Shown: positions 25,376 through 32,918 of the stretch, piece by piece
Numbering within the stretch: position 1 is the stretch's first letter
Layout of the letters: each line of letters begins with the position of its first letter
NCBI RefSeq assembly: GCF_004801405.1
Contig: NZ_SSOB01000039.1
Location: forward strand, 20,251-84,250
DNA: 64,000 bases
Source of the DNA: Cohnella fermenti
GTDB taxonomy: Bacteria > Bacillota > Bacilli > Paenibacillales > Paenibacillaceae
Direction of reading: 5' to 3'
Notes under the pieces: model-generated
Told to the model about the DNA's origin: nothing
Database searches by the model: none
The model's input: only the letters and a program-made list of their open reading frames with translations
Position numbers and translations under genes: made by a program

Positions 25376-26707
25376 TTAGTAGGTCGTCATGTACTGATCG
25401 CGTTCCCACTGATGAATCTGGGTGCGATAAATATCCCACTCGATCTCCTTCATCTCGTAGAAGTGGCTCAGCGCATGGTCTCCGAGCGCCTCGCAGACCA
25501 CTTCGTCGCGCAGCATGTCGCCGAGAGCCTCGTGCAGGTCGCCCGGCAGGCTCGGGATGCCAGCCTCTTCGCGCTCTTCCTCGGTCATGATGTAGATATT
25601 GCGGTCGACCGGAGCCGGCAGCGGAGTCTTCTTCTGGATGCCGTCCAGGCCGGCCTTCAGCATGACGGCCAGAGCGAGGTACGGGTTGGCGGCCGGGTCC
25701 GGGTTGCGGACTTCGACGCGCGTGCTGAGCCCGCGGGACGCCGGGATACGGATCATCGGGCTGCGGTTGCTCGCGGACCAAGCGACGTATACCGGAGCTT
25801 CGTAGCCCGGCACAAGACGCTTGTACGAGTTGATCGTCGGGTTCGTGATCGCCGCCATGCCGCGCGCATGCTTCAGGATGCCGGACATGAATTGGCGTCC
25901 GACTACGCTGAGGCCAAGCTTGTCGCTCGGCTCGAAGAACGCGTTCTCGCTGCCGCGGAACAGCGACAAGTGGCAGTGCATGCCCGAGCCGTTCACGCCG
26001 AACAGCGGCTTCGGCATGAACGTCGCATGCAGGCCGTGTTGCCTTGCGATCGTCTTGACGACAAGCTTGAACGTCTGAATCTGGTCGGCGGCGCGAATCG
26101 CGTCCGCATACTTGAAGTCGATCTCATGCTGGCCGGGAGCGACTTCGTGGTGCGAAGCCTCGATCTCGAAGCCCATCTCTTCGAGCATCAGCACGATATC
26201 GCGGCGGCAGTTCTCTCCGAGGTCCGTCGGAGCCAGGTCGAAGTAGCCGCCCTGGTCGTTCAGTTCCATCGTCGGGTTGCCCTTGTCGTCCGTCTGGAAC
26301 AGGAAGAATTCCGGCTCCGGTCCGACGTTCATCGTGCTGAAGCCCATCTCTTCCGCTTCCTGCAGCGCACGCTTGAGGATGCCGCGCGGGTCGCCGGCGA
26401 ACGGCGTGCCGTCCGGCATGTAGATGTCGCAGATCAGGCGAGCGACGCGATCCTCGGTCACCCACGGGAACACGACCCATGTATCCAGGTCCGGATACAG
26501 GTACATGTCCGATTCCTCGATCCGCACGTACCCTTCGATCGAAGAGCCGTCGAACATCATCTTGTTGTCCAGAGCCTTCGGAAGCTGGCTGACCGGAATC
26601 TCGACGTTCTTGATGATTCCCATCAAGTCCGTGAACTGCAGCCGAACGAAGCGAACGTTCTGCTCCTTGGCAATCCTCATAATATCTTCGCGAGTGTAGT
26701 TGCTCAT
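25376..26707 (-). CDS. glnA: Glutamine synthetase, type I
   Basis: 443 residues, the length of the Bacillus GSI-alpha enzyme that is not adenylylated. Visible are FDGSSIEGYVRIEESD, the metal-binding EPEFFLF and GSGMHCHLSLF stretches, KRLVPGYEAPVYVAWS and the C-terminal QYMTTY. It joins ammonia to glutamate and, in Bacillus, also signals nitrogen state to GlnR and TnrA. AAGGAGG precedes the ATG by 5 nt. It is 31 bp after glnR in the classic glnRA operon. Confidence 0.97.
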   Translation of the reverse strand: MSNYTREDIMRIAKEQNVRFVRLQFTDLMGIIKNVEIPVSQLPKALDNKMMFDGSSIEGYVRIEESDMYLYPDLDTWVVFPWVTEDRVARLICDIYMPDGTPFAGDPRGILKRALQEAEEMGFSTMNVGPEPEFFLFQTDDKGNPTMELNDQGGYFDLAPTDLGENCRRDIVLMLEEMGFEIEASHHEVAPGQHEIDFKYADAIRAADQIQTFKLVVKTIARQHGLHATFMPKPLFGVNGSGMHCHLSLFRGSENAFFEPSDKLGLSVVGRQFMSGILKHARGMAAITNPTINSYKRLVPGYEAPVYVAWSASNRSPMIRIPASRGLSTRVEVRNPDPAANPYLALAVMLKAGLDGIQKKTPLPAPVDRNIYIMTEEEREEAGIPSLPGDLHEALGDMLRDEVVCEALGDHALSHFYEMKEIEWDIYRTQIHQWERDQYMTTY

Positions 26708-26738
26708 GACATCCTCCTTGAAATAGGCGGAACCCGGA

Positions 26739-27158
26739 TTATTTGTTCTTGAAGAAGCGCGACAGCTCCCCTTGAATCAGGGATACTTGGCCCGGACGCT
26801 TGTTGCCGGCCATCAGTTGCTGCTTGAGCAAGCGATGGAGCTGCGAATCGGTCATCTCGCGGCGCTTGACCTCGGATTGCTCGCTAATGATCGTGCCGTC
26901 ATCGGCGCCGTCGCCGACCGGATTCATCACTTGCTTGATGCCGGCGATATTCACGCCCTTCTCGATCAGAGCCTTGATCTCGAGCAGTCGCTCTACGTCG
27001 TTAAAAGAGAACATCCGTTGGTTACCCGCCGTCCGCGCCGGTTGGATAAGCTCGTGCTGTTCGTAATATCGAATTTGCCGGGCTGTCAGGTCCGTCAGCT
27101 TCATGACGATTCCAATTGGGAATAACGCCATATTCCTTCTTATCTCATCGCCAGCCAT
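26739..27158 (-). CDS. glnR: GlnR, MerR-family nitrogen repressor
   Basis: 139 residues from the ATG at 27158 (GGAAGG 9 nt upstream). The winged-helix segment LTARQIRYYEQHELIQPARTAGNQRMF is near identical in pattern to Bacillus GlnR and follows MALFPIGIVMKLTD. A long middle and a basic C-terminal tail ending SRFFKNK match the glutamine-synthetase-sensing region. It represses glnRA when glutamine is plentiful. The open frame to 27167 starts with a poor TTG. Confidence 0.95.
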   Translation of the reverse strand: MAGDEIRRNMALFPIGIVMKLTDLTARQIRYYEQHELIQPARTAGNQRMFSFNDVERLLEIKALIEKGVNIAGIKQVMNPVGDGADDGTIISEQSEVKRREMTDSQLHRLLKQQLMAGNKRPGQVSLIQGELSRFFKNK

Positions 27159-27205
27159 ACGTATCAACCTTCCATGAAGACACTTTGTTTTGTAACCTCT
27201 TCCAT

Positions 27206-27243
27206 TGTAACTTCATTCCACAAACGTGTCAATGAATGTAAGG
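27206..27243 (-). promoter_or_regulatory. Candidate GlnR operators upstream of glnRA
   Basis: TGTAACTTCATTCCACA (27206-27222) matches TGTNA-N7-TNACA with one mismatch. A second site, TGTCAATGAATGTAAGG (27227-27243), has one perfect half. The two are 21 bp apart (two helical turns), like the paired sites of Bacillus glnRA. Confidence 0.6.
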
Positions 27244-27294
27244 TTTAATTACGGAATTGATTGCCGACTTTCGTCGATTTTTCGGTGCGGGACG

Positions 27295-28548
27295 TCACAG
27301 TAAATTTTTGCGCTGCATATCCTCTATCACCTGACGTACCGCCAATTTAACATGGCCGTAAGTAAGTCCTCCCTGCATGAACGCAATGTAAGGTTCCCGA
27401 ATCGGCGCGTCCGCGGACAGCTCCAGACTGCCGCCCTGGATGAACGTTCCCGCCGCCATGATGACAGGGTTCTCGTACCCCGGCATGTCCCATGGTTCCG
27501 GCACGACATGCGAATCCACCGCGGCTGCGCGCTGGATCGCCTGGACGAAGGTAATGAGATGGTCCGCCGACCGGAAGCGGATCGCCTGGATCAAGTCGGT
27601 GCGCGGATCATTCTGCCTGGGATGAGTCTCGAAGCCGAGCCGTTCGAAGGCGGAAGCGGCGAAAATACTCCCTTTAACAGCCTGTCCGACGAGAAGCGGA
27701 GCGAGGTACAGCCCTTGGAAGATCGATCGGGTCGTGCCGAGCATCGCGCCGACCTCTCCGCCGATTCCCGGCGCCGTCAAGCGGTAAGCCGCCAGCTCGA
27801 CCAGCTCCTTGCGACCCGCGATGTAGCCTCCGCTGGCGGCGATGCCGCCCCCCGGGTTCTTGATCAGCGAGCCCGCGATCAGATCGACGCCGACGTCCGT
27901 CGGTTCCCGCTCCTCGGTGAATTCTCCATAACAATTATCGGCGAAAATAATCGCGTCTTCCTTGAGCGACCGAAGCTTGCCGACCATCGCTTCGATCTGA
28001 TCGATCGTGAACGACGGTCTCCAGTCGTACCCGCGGGAGCGCTGCAGCGCGAACAGCTTCGTGCGGGGAGTTACGGCCGCCTTCACGCCTTCCCAGTCGA
28101 TGCCGCCGTCTGCCAGCAGAGGCACGAACGTGAAGCCGACGCCCCAGTCGGCGAGCGATCCCGTTCCGTCCCCCGGCTTCCCGAGAACTTTATGGAGCGT
28201 GTCGTACGGCTTGCCCGTGACGAATACGATCTCGTCTCCCGGACGCAGCGCCCCGAACAGCGCGATGCCGATCGTGTGCGTGCCGGACACGAAGTGCGGC
28301 CTCACGAGCGCGGCCTCCGCGCCGAAGACGTCCGCATAGACTTCGTCCAGCACCTCGCGGCCGCGATCGTTGTAGCCGTAGCCCGTCGACGAATTGAAGT
28401 GGAAGTCGCTCACGCGGCTCTTCTGGAACGCCTTGATCACCTTCCATTGATTCCGCTCGGCAATCCGGTCCGTCTCGTCCAGCCGTTCTCTCGCTGCCAT
28501 CTCCGCTTCTCTCGCGAAGCTTGCCCAATTCCCGTCCCAGCTACTCAT
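27295..28548 (-). CDS. ynbB: Methionine gamma-lyase-like PLP enzyme (YnbB)
   Basis: 417 residues of the family called aluminium resistance protein or methionine gamma-lyase family, a fold-type I PLP enzyme. The likely PLP lysine is in AGSLIKNPGGG; VSGTHTIGIALFGALRPGDE forms the cofactor-phosphate region. Its position between hflX and glnR is the same as ynbB in B. subtilis. The physiological substrate is not established. Confidence 0.9.
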   Translation of the reverse strand: MSSWDGNWASFAREAEMAARERLDETDRIAERNQWKVIKAFQKSRVSDFHFNSSTGYGYNDRGREVLDEVYADVFGAEAALVRPHFVSGTHTIGIALFGALRPGDEIVFVTGKPYDTLHKVLGKPGDGTGSLADWGVGFTFVPLLADGGIDWEGVKAAVTPRTKLFALQRSRGYDWRPSFTIDQIEAMVGKLRSLKEDAIIFADNCYGEFTEEREPTDVGVDLIAGSLIKNPGGGIAASGGYIAGRKELVELAAYRLTAPGIGGEVGAMLGTTRSIFQGLYLAPLLVGQAVKGSIFAASAFERLGFETHPRQNDPRTDLIQAIRFRSADHLITFVQAIQRAAAVDSHVVPEPWDMPGYENPVIMAAGTFIQGGSLELSADAPIREPYIAFMQGGLTYGHVKLAVRQVIEDMQRKNLL

Positions 28549-28584
28549 CGTCTTCCAATCCCGTTCCCCTCTTAGTTAACCTCA

Positions 28585-29952
28585 TTAATTATCGCTTGTC
28601 TTCGCCGCATTCGCGGTTGCCATGCCATCCGCAGCCCCCGCACCGCCAGCGCCCGCCGAACTCTCGCTCTCCGCGAAGTAAGGCAGGAGCGGCCGCCCGC
28701 GCTTCTCCATGTCGCCCGCATTCAGGCGAATCGTCAGCACAAGCCAGTCGTCCTCGGTCATCTGCGAGAGCACCTCGCCCACCCGGTAGGCGAGCGCGGC
28801 AAGATCGCCGCGCGAGGCCGGCAGCTTAAGCTTGGCCACGCCGCCGAGCAGCTTGTCCTCGATGCTTCGAAGCAGCCGCTCCATATCCGCCTCGCGGAAG
28901 GCGCTGATCCGCAGCGTCTCCGGGCCGCCCGCGAGCAGCTCCTCGTCCGCATCCGGCAGCAGGTCGATCTTGTTGTAGACGAGAAGCGTCGGCTTGCCGG
29001 ATGCGCCGAGCTCGCCGAGCACCTCGTCGACGACTTCCCGCTGGCGATCGCGCATCGGCGAGGAAGCGTCCATGACATGCAGAAGCAGATCGGCTTCGTT
29101 CGCCTCCTCCAGCGTCGCCCGGAATGCAGCGACGAGATCGTGGGGAAGGTTCTGAATGAAGCCGACCGTGTCGGTCAGCAGCACTTCCTTGCCGCTCGGA
29201 AGCCGCAACTGCCGCGAGGTCGGATCGAGCGTGGCGAACAGCTTATCCTCCGCCAGCACGTCCGCGCGCGTCAACTGACGCAGCAGCGTGGACTTGCCGG
29301 CGTTCGTATAACCGACGAGAGCGACCTGAACCGCTCCGTTCTTCCGCCTTCTCTCCCGGTGCAGTTGCCGATGCGCCTGGACGGTCTCAAGCTGCCGCTT
29401 CAGCTCCCCGATCCGGCCGCGAATATGACGGCGATCGGTCTCCAGCTTCGTCTCGCCCGGCCCTCTCGTGCCGATGCCGCCGCCGAGCCGGGACAGGTTC
29501 TTCCCTTGCCCGGACAGCCGCGGCAGCAGATAGGTGAGCTGCGCCAGCTCGACCTGAAGAATGCCCTCGCGCGTCTTCGCCCGCCCGGCGAAAATATCGA
29601 GAATAAGCTGGGTGCGATCAATGATCTTCGCGTCCAGCGCCTCTTCGAGGTTGCGCACCTGCGCCCCGGACAGCTCCTGGTCGAAGATGACCGTAGACAG
29701 CTCCTCCGCGCGCACGAGCTCCTTCAGCTCGAGCGCCTTGCCCTTCCCGACGAACCACTTCGAATCGGGGACGTCCCGATTCTGCATCGCCGTCCCCGCC
29801 ACGGTCACTCCCGCCGTCTCGGCGAGCTGCACAAGCTCCTCCAAGGAAATCCTCGGATCGACGCCCGAGCGGCGGCTCTCGTCGGTCACCAGACTGACCA
29901 GCAACGCCCTCTCTTCGCGCCGGGCTTCGGTATCATACGTATAACCTCTCAT
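28585..29952 (-). CDS. hflX: Ribosome-associated GTPase HflX
   Basis: 455 residues from the ATG at 29952. The N-terminal HflX domain contains the glycine-rich linker SRLGGGIGTRGPGETKLE; the G domain has G1 GYTNAGKS, G3 DTVGF and G4 NKID. HflX splits stalled 70S ribosomes under heat or antibiotic stress. GGAGG lies 14 nt before the ATG, a long spacing; the TTG at 29973 overlaps that site and is unlikely. Between spoVK and ynbB as in Bacillus. Confidence 0.95.
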   Translation of the reverse strand: MRGYTYDTEARREERALLVSLVTDESRRSGVDPRISLEELVQLAETAGVTVAGTAMQNRDVPDSKWFVGKGKALELKELVRAEELSTVIFDQELSGAQVRNLEEALDAKIIDRTQLILDIFAGRAKTREGILQVELAQLTYLLPRLSGQGKNLSRLGGGIGTRGPGETKLETDRRHIRGRIGELKRQLETVQAHRQLHRERRRKNGAVQVALVGYTNAGKSTLLRQLTRADVLAEDKLFATLDPTSRQLRLPSGKEVLLTDTVGFIQNLPHDLVAAFRATLEEANEADLLLHVMDASSPMRDRQREVVDEVLGELGASGKPTLLVYNKIDLLPDADEELLAGGPETLRISAFREADMERLLRSIEDKLLGGVAKLKLPASRGDLAALAYRVGEVLSQMTEDDWLVLTIRLNAGDMEKRGRPLLPYFAESESSAGAGGAGAADGMATANAAKTSDN

Positions 29953-30012
29953 CGTCTGCCAGCTTTCCTCCAATGCTCTCTCCGTCTTTTTCCCCCGGAC
30001 TGCCCGCGCCCT

Positions 30013-31002
30013 TCAGCCTCTCTTCTCGTCGGCCGTCAGGTCCTCCGGCTTCAGCGCCATGAGCTCTAGCCGGCTCGGCGACGCTTCCGGGTATTGATGC
30101 AGCAGCCGCACCGCCTGGTTGCGGATCGCCCGCTCGAGCAGGTTGCGCACGTAACGGGCGTTGCTGAAGTGGAACGGCGAATCGTTGCGCTCCTGCACGA
30201 TCAACTGGCGAATTCGCTGCAGCGACTGCGGATGCCAGGTGTATTCGCGATCCTTCGCCATCCCTTCGGCAATCAGGATAAGCTGATCGGTCGTGTAATC
30301 CGTGAACTCCATCTGAATCGGGAAGCGCGACGGAAGCCCCGGATTCGTCATCAGGAAGAAGTCGATCTCCATCGTGTACCCGGCGAGAATGAGCACGAAC
30401 TGGTTCTTGTAGTCCTCCATTGCCTTCACCAATGTGTCGATCGCTTCCTTGCCGAAGTCCTTCTCGCCGCCGCGCGCGAGGCTGTACGCCTCATCGATGA
30501 AGAGCACGCCGCCCAGCGCCTTCTTCACCAGATCGCGCGTCTTCTGGGCGGTATGCCCGATATACTCGCCGACCAGATCGGCCCTCTCCACCTCGACGAG
30601 ATGGCCCTTGGCAAGCAGCCCCATTCCCTGGAACAGCCTCGCCAGCAGCCTCGCCACCGTCGTCTTGCCCGTTCCCGGATTCCCTTTGAAAATCATATGA
30701 TACACATGCGACTGGCACGCCAGTCCCGCATCGCTGCGGAATTGCGTCACCTGCAGAAGCGCGTAAATCTCGTACACGAGCGCCTTCACGTTGTCCAGAC
30801 CCGTCATCTTGTCGAGCTCGCGCTGCCATTCCAGCCACGGCCCGGTGGCCGGTATCGATCTTGTCGCCTGTTCCGAAGAGGCCGCCGCCGAAGCGCCGAC
30901 CGTGTCGCTTGTTCGAAGCACGACGTTAATCTGCCTGGAGGGCCGGGCCCCCGCCCGGTTCCCTGGATCGGAATTCCTTGCGCCAACGTTCAACGCCATC
31001 AC
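30013..31002 (-). CDS. spoVK: Stage V sporulation protein K, AAA ATPase (CbbX-like)
   Basis: 329 residues. After a low-complexity N terminus of about 55 residues comes the AAA domain with Walker A GNPGTGKTT, Walker B VLFIDEAYSL, sensor region ILAGYT and arginine fingers in NPGLPSRFP. SpoVK is needed for spore maturation in B. subtilis and shares the CbbX fold. The start is GTG at 31002 or the adjacent ATG at 30999; neither has an ideal SD. Synteny (spoVK-hflX-ynbB-glnRA) supports the name. Confidence 0.93.
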   Translation of the reverse strand: MMALNVGARNSDPGNRAGARPSRQINVVLRTSDTVGASAAASSEQATRSIPATGPWLEWQRELDKMTGLDNVKALVYEIYALLQVTQFRSDAGLACQSHVYHMIFKGNPGTGKTTVARLLARLFQGMGLLAKGHLVEVERADLVGEYIGHTAQKTRDLVKKALGGVLFIDEAYSLARGGEKDFGKEAIDTLVKAMEDYKNQFVLILAGYTMEIDFFLMTNPGLPSRFPIQMEFTDYTTDQLILIAEGMAKDREYTWHPQSLQRIRQLIVQERNDSPFHFSNARYVRNLLERAIRNQAVRLLHQYPEASPSRLELMALKPEDLTADEKRG

Positions 31003-31051
31003 CCCGCATAGCTGAAGTCGGCCGATGCCCGTTAGGCGCGGGGCCGCTACC

Positions 31052-31714
31052 TCAATCTATTCCGGGATTGCGGCCGCCATGCACCAACCACTTCTCTCCG
31101 AGCCACTTCGTGTAAGCAAGCACTTCTCTTGTCCGATGGTATGCCATGTTCAGCACCTTGCTGTCCGCCACCTGAACCTGAACGTCCTCGTATCCGAGGA
31201 AGTCGGCGATGTCCTCGCTTCTCGCCCCGTGATACTGATGCGTCACGATGACGGCTCGCGCCCAGCCTTCTTCCTTCATGATGCGGGCGCTGTAGAGCAG
31301 ATTCTCGTACGTGCTGTGGGAAGCCGAATCGAGCTTGATCGCCGCTGCCGGAACGCCCTGCTGCACGAGATAGTCGCGCATGCCTTCGGCTTCCGTCAGC
31401 GTCGAGTCGCCCTCCACGTCGAGTCCGCCCGACAGGATCAGATGATCGTAGGCGCCCGACCGGTACAGCTCAAGCGCCAGATCGAGCCGCTCCTCAAGCG
31501 CGGGGCTGGGCTCGTCCTCCCATAGCTTGGCGCCGAGAACGATGCCGACGTCAGCAGGACGAACGTCTCCATCCGCCGGCAGGCCGTCGTAACGGTTGAT
31601 TACCCACAACCAGTACCCGCACCAGAGCAATAGCGCCAACGCCCCGCCCGCGACCAGCAGGAATGCGAGGCGCAGCAGCCGGCCGGCGCGGGAACGCGGA
31701 GTCAGGATGTTCAC
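31052..31714 (-). CDS. YdcF/ElyC-family (DUF218) membrane protein
   Basis: About 220 residues: an N-terminal membrane helix (about 13-38) and an extracytoplasmic DUF218 domain with GIVLGAKLWEDEPSPALEERL, ILSGGLD and VTHQYHGAR. Family members (ElyC, SanA, YdcF) affect cell-envelope precursor use; enzymatic activity is uncertain. GTG at 31714 overlaps the DUF402 stop by GTGA with AAGGA 11 nt upstream; an ATG at 31738 would add eight residues but lacks an SD. Confidence 0.85.
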   Translation of the reverse strand: MNILTPRSRAGRLLRLAFLLVAGGALALLLWCGYWLWVINRYDGLPADGDVRPADVGIVLGAKLWEDEPSPALEERLDLALELYRSGAYDHLILSGGLDVEGDSTLTEAEGMRDYLVQQGVPAAAIKLDSASHSTYENLLYSARIMKEEGWARAVIVTHQYHGARSEDIADFLGYEDVQVQVADSKVLNMAYHRTREVLAYTKWLGEKWLVHGGRNPGID

Positions 31715-32277
31715 GAGCCCCTCGTTCCTTGCTCCCATCCGAGCTGCTCAAGCAGCGTCTTGCGATGCTGAAGGCTCATGTCGAAGTAAGGGAAGCGCTT
31801 CTGCCGGATGAGGGAGAGCAGACGGCCCGCCGTCTTCTGGGCCATCGCGGAGTCGCGCGCCGTAATGTGCCCGTCGTCAAGCGCCTCCTCCAGCTCGTCC
31901 TCGTCGAGCAGCAGCGTCTCGCCGGTCGGAAGCACGACGATGTCGAGATACAGGTCGTCGAACCAGGGAACCTGCTGGTCGGTAAGCCCTTGCGTCTTGC
32001 AGATGTCGATGTACCACTGCACCACTCGTCCCTTGTCGTCGAACATCGTCGTTACGACGAAGTGCTCGCCCCTTGGGAAGTGCTGCATCCACAGGTAGCC
32101 CTTGTCCGCGAGACACATTCTTCTCCCGTTGTATTCTTTCCACAGAGGGTCGCGCAGCTCATGGATTCGGTACAAGGTCACGAAGCCCTTGAAGGCGGGA
32201 TCGTCGTACGGAATGCAAGCATAGCTCTTCTTGAGAATTCGGCGCCAATTCGCCCTATCTGAGAATTTACGTTTCAT
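31711..32277 (-). CDS. DUF402 protein, likely nucleoside di/triphosphatase (YgaC-like)
   Basis: 188 residues. The DUF402 beta-barrel core shows MQHFPRGEHFVVTTMFDDKGRVVQWYIDI, VPWFDDLYLDIVVLP and LLLDEDELEEAL, the acidic motifs that bind divalent metal in the Ntdp subgroup of Firmicutes (nucleoside tri- and diphosphate phosphatases). The activity is inferred from family resemblance. Its stop overlaps the next gene's start. Confidence 0.85.
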   Translation of the reverse strand: MKRKFSDRANWRRILKKSYACIPYDDPAFKGFVTLYRIHELRDPLWKEYNGRRMCLADKGYLWMQHFPRGEHFVVTTMFDDKGRVVQWYIDICKTQGLTDQQVPWFDDLYLDIVVLPTGETLLLDEDELEEALDDGHITARDSAMAQKTAGRLLSLIRQKRFPYFDMSLQHRKTLLEQLGWEQGTRGS

Positions 32278-32393
32278 GACTTAGTTCGTCTCCGGAAAAA
32301 GATTTACACAAAGCTTACCACAAGTTTCCGCAACTCACCAGTAAACGGCAGGGAATCCGTCCGATGTTGTTAGGTTGGCCTCTCCATCCGCGG

Positions 32394-32840
32394 TTACTCC
32401 TTCCAGTTCTTGCCCATTCGGACATGGGGGATACCCGCATCGAGGAAGATATCCGGAGAGAGCGTCTCGTAGCCGAGCTTGCGGTAAAAAGCTTCTGCCG
32501 AGCATTGAGCGTCCAGGACAGCTCCGGAGAAGCCCTCCTGCCTCGCGCCCTTCTCCATCGCTTCGACGAGCAGCCGCCCGACGGAACGGCCCCGATGCGG
32601 CTTCAATACCGCGATGCGCTGGAGCTTGGCGATGCCCGGTTCATATTCCTTCCACCGCGCCGCCCCGATCGGCGTGCCGTCCGCGTCCGTCGCGAGGTAA
32701 TGGCGGCAGGCCGAGGGAGAGACGTCGTACTCGTCCCATTCCAGCTCCGGCGAGACGTGCTGTTCCTTGACGAACACCTCGAAGCGCACGGCTCTCGCTT
32801 GCTCCAATTGATCTTCGGTCGTGATGCGCTTGCAGTTCAT
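32394..32840 (-). CDS. GNAT-family N-acetyltransferase (YjcF-like)
   Basis: 148 residues from the ATG at 32840 (GAAGGAG 8 nt upstream). The acetyl-CoA pyrophosphate loop is PHRGRSVGRLLVEAM; the C-terminal AEAFYRKLGYETLSPDIFLDAGIPH is the pattern of the ElaA/YjcF subgroup. The substrate is unknown. It lies between the PBP gene and DUF402, same strand. Confidence 0.9.
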   Translation of the reverse strand: MNCKRITTEDQLEQARAVRFEVFVKEQHVSPELEWDEYDVSPSACRHYLATDADGTPIGAARWKEYEPGIAKLQRIAVLKPHRGRSVGRLLVEAMEKGARQEGFSGAVLDAQCSAEAFYRKLGYETLSPDIFLDAGIPHVRMGKNWKE

Positions 32841-32883
32841 GGACTTCGCTCCTTCGCCTATTCGCATATTGGATAGATAAGCG

Positions 32884-32913
32884 AGAGGGACGCGCCGAGT
32901 CGGCCGTCCCTCT
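32884..32913 (-). terminator. Hairpin after the class A PBP gene
   Basis: AGAGGGACG (32884-32892) pairs with CGTCCCTCT (32905-32913), 6 bp after the PBP stop; weak T tract on the minus strand. Confidence 0.6.
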
Positions 32914-32918
32914 TCGTG

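Noticed and set aside
25217..26752. 511-codon plus-strand frame opposite glnA
   Set aside because: Antisense shadow of glnA; starts inside palindrome array 2.
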